From Christensenella sp. UBA1259 (lineage in GTDB: Bacteria; Bacillota; Clostridia; Christensenellales; Borkfalkiaceae): a stretch of 25,914 nucleotides of DNA. The notes below the pieces were generated by a model that was given only the letters and a program-made list of their open reading frames with translations, ran no database searches and was not told the DNA's origin. The stretch is taken from assembly GCA_002308755.1 (NCBI GenBank), contig DBVR01000035.1:25571-51484 (forward strand), read 5' to 3'. This document shows, piece after piece, positions 22,758 to 25,914 of the stretch (positions are counted from its first letter, which is position 1; each line of letters starts with the position of its first letter). The translations under genes and the position numbers were made by a program.

Positions 22758-22801
22758 AAAAAAACCCCGAATAAAATATCTTTACAGATACCTTATTCGG
22801 G
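22758..22801 (-). terminator. Terminator touching the M1 peptidase start codon
   Basis: On the minus strand CCCGAATAA/TTATTCGGG (22793-22801 with 22766-22774) encloses an inner stem TATCT/AGATA, and a run of seven T (22758-22764) follows. The next base is the A of the peptidase ATG. It terminates the M23 gene. The GGGG of its 3' arm is the only weak ribosome site for the peptidase. Confidence 0.85.
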
Positions 22802-22835
22802 ATAAGCGGTTTATATTCTGTTTTCGGAAAAACTC

Positions 22836-23492
22836 TTATTTCTCGTCGGAAACGAGATACTTTGCGGGATCTATCGCCACGCCGTTTTCCGTTACCGCGA
22901 AGTGCAGGTGCGCGCCTTCCGCCGATTCCTGACGGTTGCTGACGGAAATTTCGCCTATTCTGTCGCCCTTTTTAACGGCTTGCCCCGCAACGACTTCGTC
23001 GCCGTCCAAAAGGGAATTGTACAGCGTTTTAAGTCCGTTGCCGTGGTCTATGACTACGGTCGTTCCCGTAAGCAGCGTAGTTTCCACCTTTTCCACCGTT
23101 CCGTCCCAAACCGCATAGACCGCTGAACCTTCGGCGGCGAAAATGTCTATCGCCTTATGCGCTTCGTAACGCTTTAACGTAGCGTTGTACGCAAGCGTTT
23201 CGGTGTAGTCGCCGATAGATATCGCGTTTTCGACGGGCACGTCGAACACTATCGCGGAAACTACGGGAACCTGCGGTTCGGGATCGTCTATCGGTTTATC
23301 TACGGGATCGTCTGTCGGATTGTCCACGGGGTTGTCCACGGGGATTTCCGTGTGCATCTCATGCTTGGCGGCGTTACTGCGCTGTATGAACACGACAGTA
23401 AGCGATATGCCGATAGCGGCGACGCAGAGTGCAAGCACAATATACGCCGCGTTTCTTCTTAAAAATCTGATAAAACTTCTTTCTCTTTCCAT
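22836..23492 (-). CDS. M23 (LytM) peptidase, SpoIIQ-like
   Basis: A 218-residue single-span membrane protein with an outside LytM domain. I start it at the ATG at 23492, with AGGAG eight bases upstream; a TTG six bases earlier would be only two bases from that site. One membrane segment (about 14-36) is followed by a proline/aspartate tetrapeptide repeat (51-70) and the M23 domain (about 105-213). All four metal-site residues are present: H112, D116, H195 and H197 (GAHLHF), so it may be an active endopeptidase. The form GAHLHFAV with LYNSL recalls SpoIIQ, the mother-cell/forespore channel protein. A general wall-lytic M23 protein is the alternative. Confidence 0.82.
   Translation of the reverse strand: MERERSFIRFLRRNAAYIVLALCVAAIGISLTVVFIQRSNAAKHEMHTEIPVDNPVDNPTDDPVDKPIDDPEPQVPVVSAIVFDVPVENAISIGDYTETLAYNATLKRYEAHKAIDIFAAEGSAVYAVWDGTVEKVETTLLTGTTVVIDHGNGLKTLYNSLLDGDEVVAGQAVKKGDRIGEISVSNRQESAEGAHLHFAVTENGVAIDPAKYLVSDEK
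23283..23342 (-). repeat. 12-base tandem repeat encoding a Pro-Asp linker
   Basis: Five units encode PVDN, PVDN, PTDD, PVDK and PIDD, between the membrane span and the M23 domain. The units vary at single bases, as expected for an expanded wall-crossing linker. Confidence 0.7.
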
Positions 23493-23566
23493 TTTCAAAT
23501 CTCCTGATTTATTTGCGTAGATTATTGCCCTAAAAAATTTTTATATACATTGAAAACCCAAAAAAA

Positions 23567-23977
23567 CTAATACCCGCCGAAAATTATCGGCGTACCGAGT
23601 TTCGCCGCGCCCGATTTTTCGTCCGCGCGTACAAAATAGTGAAGGTTCACCGTTTTGCCGTTTATTTCCGCGCGATAAGATATCTTGGGCGAAAAAGCAT
23701 AAAAACTTACGCCGAACGGCGTTTCTTCGGTAAGAACGTGCTTTGCCGAAAAACTTTCGAGAATCTCTCCGTAAGAAACGCCCGAAATATCGCAACTCTC
23801 GCCTTTTATCCTTCTTTTTACAACTAACCCGCCCGAATACTTTTCGCCACTTGAAAAAGATCCGTAATATTCGTAAAGCGTTACGCTGCCGAAATCGCAA
23901 AGCACGGGTTTTGCGGAAAAAGCGTAAAGCGCGGCAAAAATAAAAACGAACAGCGTCGCAAAAAGAAAAGCGGACAT
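23567..23977 (-). CDS. Secreted or anchored small protein, possibly YwmB-like
   Basis: A 136-residue protein if started at 23977 (MSAFLFATLFVFIFAALYAF), which begins with a signal peptide or membrane anchor. The in-frame ATG at 24004 lies in the loop of the preceding terminator, and a TTG lies at 23989; neither these nor the chosen start has a clear ribosome site. The outside part is beta-rich with no cysteine pair or obvious catalytic motif, and ends KLGTPIIFGGY. That end and the neighbouring SpoIIQ-like gene recall YwmB-type proteins, found near spoIID/spoIIQ in Firmicutes, but the resemblance is weak and I would not assign a role. Confidence 0.6.
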   Translation of the reverse strand: MSAFLFATLFVFIFAALYAFSAKPVLCDFGSVTLYEYYGSFSSGEKYSGGLVVKRRIKGESCDISGVSYGEILESFSAKHVLTEETPFGVSFYAFSPKISYRAEINGKTVNLHYFVRADEKSGAAKLGTPIIFGGY

Positions 23978-23987
23978 TTTTTTAAAC

Positions 23988-24016
23988 AAAAAAACTTTCC
24001 CCATACAGGGAAAGTT
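23988..24016 (-). terminator. Intrinsic terminator with an ATG in its loop
   Basis: On the minus strand AACTTTCCC (24008-24016) pairs with GGGAAAGTT (23993-24001), with the six-base loop TGTATG and a following T run. It ends transcription of the degenerate dehydrogenase-like gene and lies directly before the small secreted protein gene. Confidence 0.8.
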
Positions 24017-24042
24017 ATTGCCGCTTTTAACGATAAATATAC

Positions 24043-25254
24043 TTAAATAAGTTCCGTTAAGCCGCTTTCTCTTATTACCGTCATAAGGTTAAAGGTGTCC
24101 CTTATATCCCCGCACGATTTCAGCGCGAACGCCGTATTGCCCGTAAGGACGGCATCTTTTACCGAAAGTTTTTCCATTGCGGCGGAAAATGCCGCGAACA
24201 CGCCTTCCGTATCCGCAACGTTTACCTTTATTCGGGAAACGGCGGCGTTGATTCTCTCCGCGTTTTCCCCTAACGCCTTTCTCTGTTTTACTATCCCCTC
24301 GGCGACGGAGATAAAGTCTTTACCCGTCCTTTCCGACAGAGCTTTCGCGCGGGCGTTATAATCGGGCACGGAAAGAAGGTTTCCGCCTTCTTCTTTAAGG
24401 TACAAAAGATAAACGCCGAAAAGTTTGCGGCAGGAAGAAAGATAAAAGCCGATGTCTTCGGTCTTTTTCAAGATATAGGATAAACAGAACGCCGAAGAGT
24501 TCTTTAAAAGCACGCCGAAAGAGAAAGCGTCGGCTATTTCCGTTTCAAGCGCCCAGTAGGTAAGTTCGTCTAAGTCCATATTATCGGCGTTATTTCTGCA
24601 ATAGTTTACCGCGGAAAGAATAATTTGCAAGGCGTCTTCACACGTTTCGCCGTAAGCCGCGGCAAGGATCTTGCCGTCTATAACCGAAAGATATCGGGAA
24701 AGGATATAGGCTATCGCCTTTTCTTTATTATCTTTTGCGTCTTTCACGGCGTTAAAATCCACGAATATATAGCGGTTGCAGGTCAAGGGAAAAATATCCG
24801 ACGAAACGCCGCTGTCGAAACATACGAACGGCGCAAGCGCGCCTTTTACGAAGGGATCTTTTACGACGCGCATACAAAGAACGCCCAAAACGGCAGCGAC
24901 ATAGTTTGCGAGCGCGCCGAGTTCCCCGTCGAAATAGATTATCGCCCTTACGTCTTCGGGCAAGGTTATGACGTCGAATACGTTTTCAAAGGAAAGGGTT
25001 ACGTCCTGCGGCATAACGTAATTGTACGGTTTTATCCCGAGACGCCTTATATTCTCGGTATTTTCCTTTCCGAACTTTTCAAAAGAAGATTTAAGGTAAA
25101 GGACCGCCACCTTTCCGAAAGGCACGGTTTTTTTAAGGACGGGGAAAAACTCTTCCCAAGAATAAAATTCCGCAGAGCGGCAGTTTTTATCGTCTCCGCC
25201 GCTTAAAAGGCGCACGGACAGGTTAAGATTTTTGATGAGATTTTCGGGTTTCAT
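24043..25254 (-). CDS. Degenerate Fe-ADH/glycerol-1-phosphate dehydrogenase-like protein
   Basis: A 403-residue cytosolic protein whose layout resembles the iron-dependent alcohol dehydrogenase/dehydroquinate synthase/glycerol-1-phosphate dehydrogenase superfamily. It has an N-terminal Rossmann-like half (VAVLYLKSSFEKFG, later AIIYFDGELGALANYVAAVL) and an all-helical C-terminal half ending IRDTFNLMTVIRESGL, which matches the usual IRDRYTxxxxAxxxGLL end. Key residues are missing: the NAD loop GGGxxxD is replaced by DGELGAL, and the segment that normally holds the metal aspartate and histidines (SRPxSGxEH) reads KNSSAFCLSYI. I read it as a pseudoenzyme of this fold. Its promoter predicts a leaderless mRNA, and a terminator follows directly. 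Confidence 0.6.
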   Translation of the reverse strand: MKPENLIKNLNLSVRLLSGGDDKNCRSAEFYSWEEFFPVLKKTVPFGKVAVLYLKSSFEKFGKENTENIRRLGIKPYNYVMPQDVTLSFENVFDVITLPEDVRAIIYFDGELGALANYVAAVLGVLCMRVVKDPFVKGALAPFVCFDSGVSSDIFPLTCNRYIFVDFNAVKDAKDNKEKAIAYILSRYLSVIDGKILAAAYGETCEDALQIILSAVNYCRNNADNMDLDELTYWALETEIADAFSFGVLLKNSSAFCLSYILKKTEDIGFYLSSCRKLFGVYLLYLKEEGGNLLSVPDYNARAKALSERTGKDFISVAEGIVKQRKALGENAERINAAVSRIKVNVADTEGVFAAFSAAMEKLSVKDAVLTGNTAFALKSCGDIRDTFNLMTVIRESGLTELI

Positions 25255-25263
25255 TTTAAGTAA

Positions 25264-25292
25264 ATGTTATCAAAATACGGTTTTTTTGTCAA
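25264..25292 (-). promoter_or_regulatory. Promoter giving a near-leaderless mRNA at 25254
   Basis: A consensus TTGACA (25287-25292), 17 bases and TAACAT (25264-25269). Only nine bases separate the -10 box from the ATG and there is no ribosome site, so the leader would be two to four bases. Confidence 0.65.
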
Positions 25293-25370
25293 GCGATAGC
25301 GGTATTTGGGGCAATAAAGGGGTTTTTCGATAAAAAATTACAAAAAATCAAGGAAATTTTTAAAAATCTA

Positions 25371-25418
25371 TTGAAAATTTTTAACCGTATGGTATAATAA
25401 TTGTATAAACATAGGAGG
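25371..25418 (+). promoter_or_regulatory. HU promoter and ribosome site
   Basis: TTGAAA (25371-25376), 16 bases and TATAAT (25393-25398) with an extended TGG, followed by a perfect AGGAGG (25413-25418) seven bases before the ATG. This is the strongest expression signal in the window. Confidence 0.85.
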
Positions 25419-25425
25419 TAAGTTT

Positions 25426-25695
25426 ATGAATAAAAAAGAATTAGTAAGAGCTATCGCTAATGATGCCGGCATTACGCTAAAAGATGCTTCCGTAGCGTTG
25501 GACAGCTTTGTCGCAGCGGTAACCGACGGTCTCAAGAAAGGGGAAAAGGTTCAGATTTCCGGTTTCGGTACTTTTGAAATCAAGAGTAAACCGGCAAGAG
25601 AAGGTATCAATCCCAGAACCGGTGCCAAGATCAAGATCGCCGCGTCAAAGATTCCTTCGTTCAAGTTCGGCAAAGCGTATAAGGATTCTTTTTAA
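25426..25695 (+). CDS. hup: HU-type DNA-binding protein
   Basis: An 89-residue nucleoid protein of normal length that bends and compacts DNA as a dimer. It starts MNKKELVRAIANDAG, has the dimer-core motif VQISGFGTFEI and the DNA-binding beta-arm around GINPRTGAKIKI with the conserved proline. The gene stands alone with a strong promoter, a perfect ribosome site and its own terminator, as expected for an abundant protein. IHF is less likely in this type of organism. Confidence 0.95.
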   Translation: MNKKELVRAIANDAGITLKDASVALDSFVAAVTDGLKKGEKVQISGFGTFEIKSKPAREGINPRTGAKIKIAASKIPSFKFGKAYKDSF

Positions 25696-25714
25696 TTAAA
25701 ACTTAAAAACCCTG

Positions 25715-25745
25715 AAAAGGTTGCGAACGTTCGCAACCTTTTTAA
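25715..25745 (+). terminator. Intrinsic terminator of the HU gene
   Basis: A perfect palindrome with the 13-base arms AAAAGGTTGCGAA and TTCGCAACCTTTT around a central CG, ending in a T run. On the minus strand the A-rich left arm reads as a T run, so it could act both ways. Confidence 0.85.
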
Positions 25746-25802
25746 TTTGGTTTTTCAAAAACAACGCCGCCATTTTCCGCCGCGGCGCAAAATAACGGAC
25801 AT

Positions 25803-25832
25803 AAAAAAGGCTATCCCTTGCGGATAGCCTTT
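25803..25832 (-). terminator. Intrinsic terminator of tuf
   Basis: The 11-base stem AAAGGCTATCC/GGATAGCCTTT has a five-base loop and is followed on the minus strand by TTTTTTAT. It lies about 40 bases after the tuf stop codon. Confidence 0.85.
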
Positions 25833-25870
25833 CCGATTTTGTTTTTATTGCGCTTTACCGCTCAGATTAT

Positions 25871-25914
25871 TTAACGATCTTGGCAACGACGCCGGAACCT
25901 ACCGTTCTGCCGCC
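25871..25914 (-). CDS. tuf: Elongation factor Tu, last 14 codons
   Basis: Only the 3' end lies in the window. The reverse translation GRTVGSGVVAKIVK followed by TAA is the highly conserved C-terminus of EF-Tu, which brings aminoacyl-tRNA to the ribosome. It converges on the HU gene and is followed by a strong terminator. Confidence 0.93.
   Translation of the reverse strand, partial: RQNGRFRRRCQDR

Noticed and set aside
23490..23498. TTG at 23498 as the start of the M23 gene
   Set aside because: It lies only two bases from AGGAG, while the ATG at 23492 is at the usual eight-base distance.
1..25914. Mobile elements, CRISPR arrays, tRNA or rRNA genes
   Set aside because: No transposase or integrase frames, spaced direct repeats, or RNA-gene folds were seen on either strand.

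Overview
The window suggests a low-to-moderate-GC Gram-positive bacterium, most likely an uncultured gut-type Clostridia. The reasons are the Firmicutes-style promoters (TTGACA/TATAAT) and AGGAGG ribosome sites, a cysE-cysS operon, a two-domain 2-aminoethylphosphonate-type permease, a BspA-like surface lipoprotein, a SpoIIQ-like M23 peptidase and an LtaS-type phosphoglycerol transferase. I see no phage, insertion sequence, CRISPR array or tRNA. No stretch over 300 bases lacks a gene; the longest gaps are about 170-215 bases and hold promoters, terminators or short leaders. Order finer than class is a guess.

Layout. 1-1534: an Lrp-type regulator overlapping a PLP aminotransferase that runs off the left edge. 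1683-1943: a small unknown gene, ending at a shared terminator. 1986-6253 (minus): one transcription unit for an ABC importer of the 2-aminoethylphosphonate type, ending in a winged-helix protein fused to a LicC-like cytidylyltransferase. 6458-14428 (minus): a tight operon cysE, cysS, a short alanyl-tRNA synthetase without the C-Ala domain, an LtaS-like membrane phosphotransferase, a fusion of a YidC/Oxa1 insertase with a TagB/TagF-like glycerophosphotransferase, and a small membrane protein. serS is transcribed divergently from cysE. 15971-16617: two small unknown genes, divergent from one another. 16608-18977: a PucR/CdaR-like regulator followed by an S41 processing protease. 19019-19870: an ArsP_2-type exporter. 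20048-21178: a leucine-rich-repeat lipoprotein. 21306-25254: an M1-type lipoprotein peptidase, an M23 SpoIIQ-like peptidase, a possible YwmB-like protein and a degenerate relative of iron-dependent/glycerol-1-phosphate dehydrogenases. 25426-25914: HU and, convergently, the last codons of tuf.

How the parts may fit. The serS/cysE/cysS/alaS group links serine, cysteine and alanine supply with tRNA charging. The other genes of that operon look like a cell-envelope phosphopolymer module. The neighbouring importer plus cytidylyltransferase could supply an activated phosphonate or phosphocholine headgroup for surface decoration. That link is inference: the two units have separate promoters and a terminator between them.

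The most unusual observations are the YidC-glycerophosphotransferase fusion, the truncated AlaRS, the degenerate dehydrogenase homolog, three promoters placed so close to start codons that the transcripts should be leaderless, and two intrinsic terminators that abut or contain the next gene's start codon.
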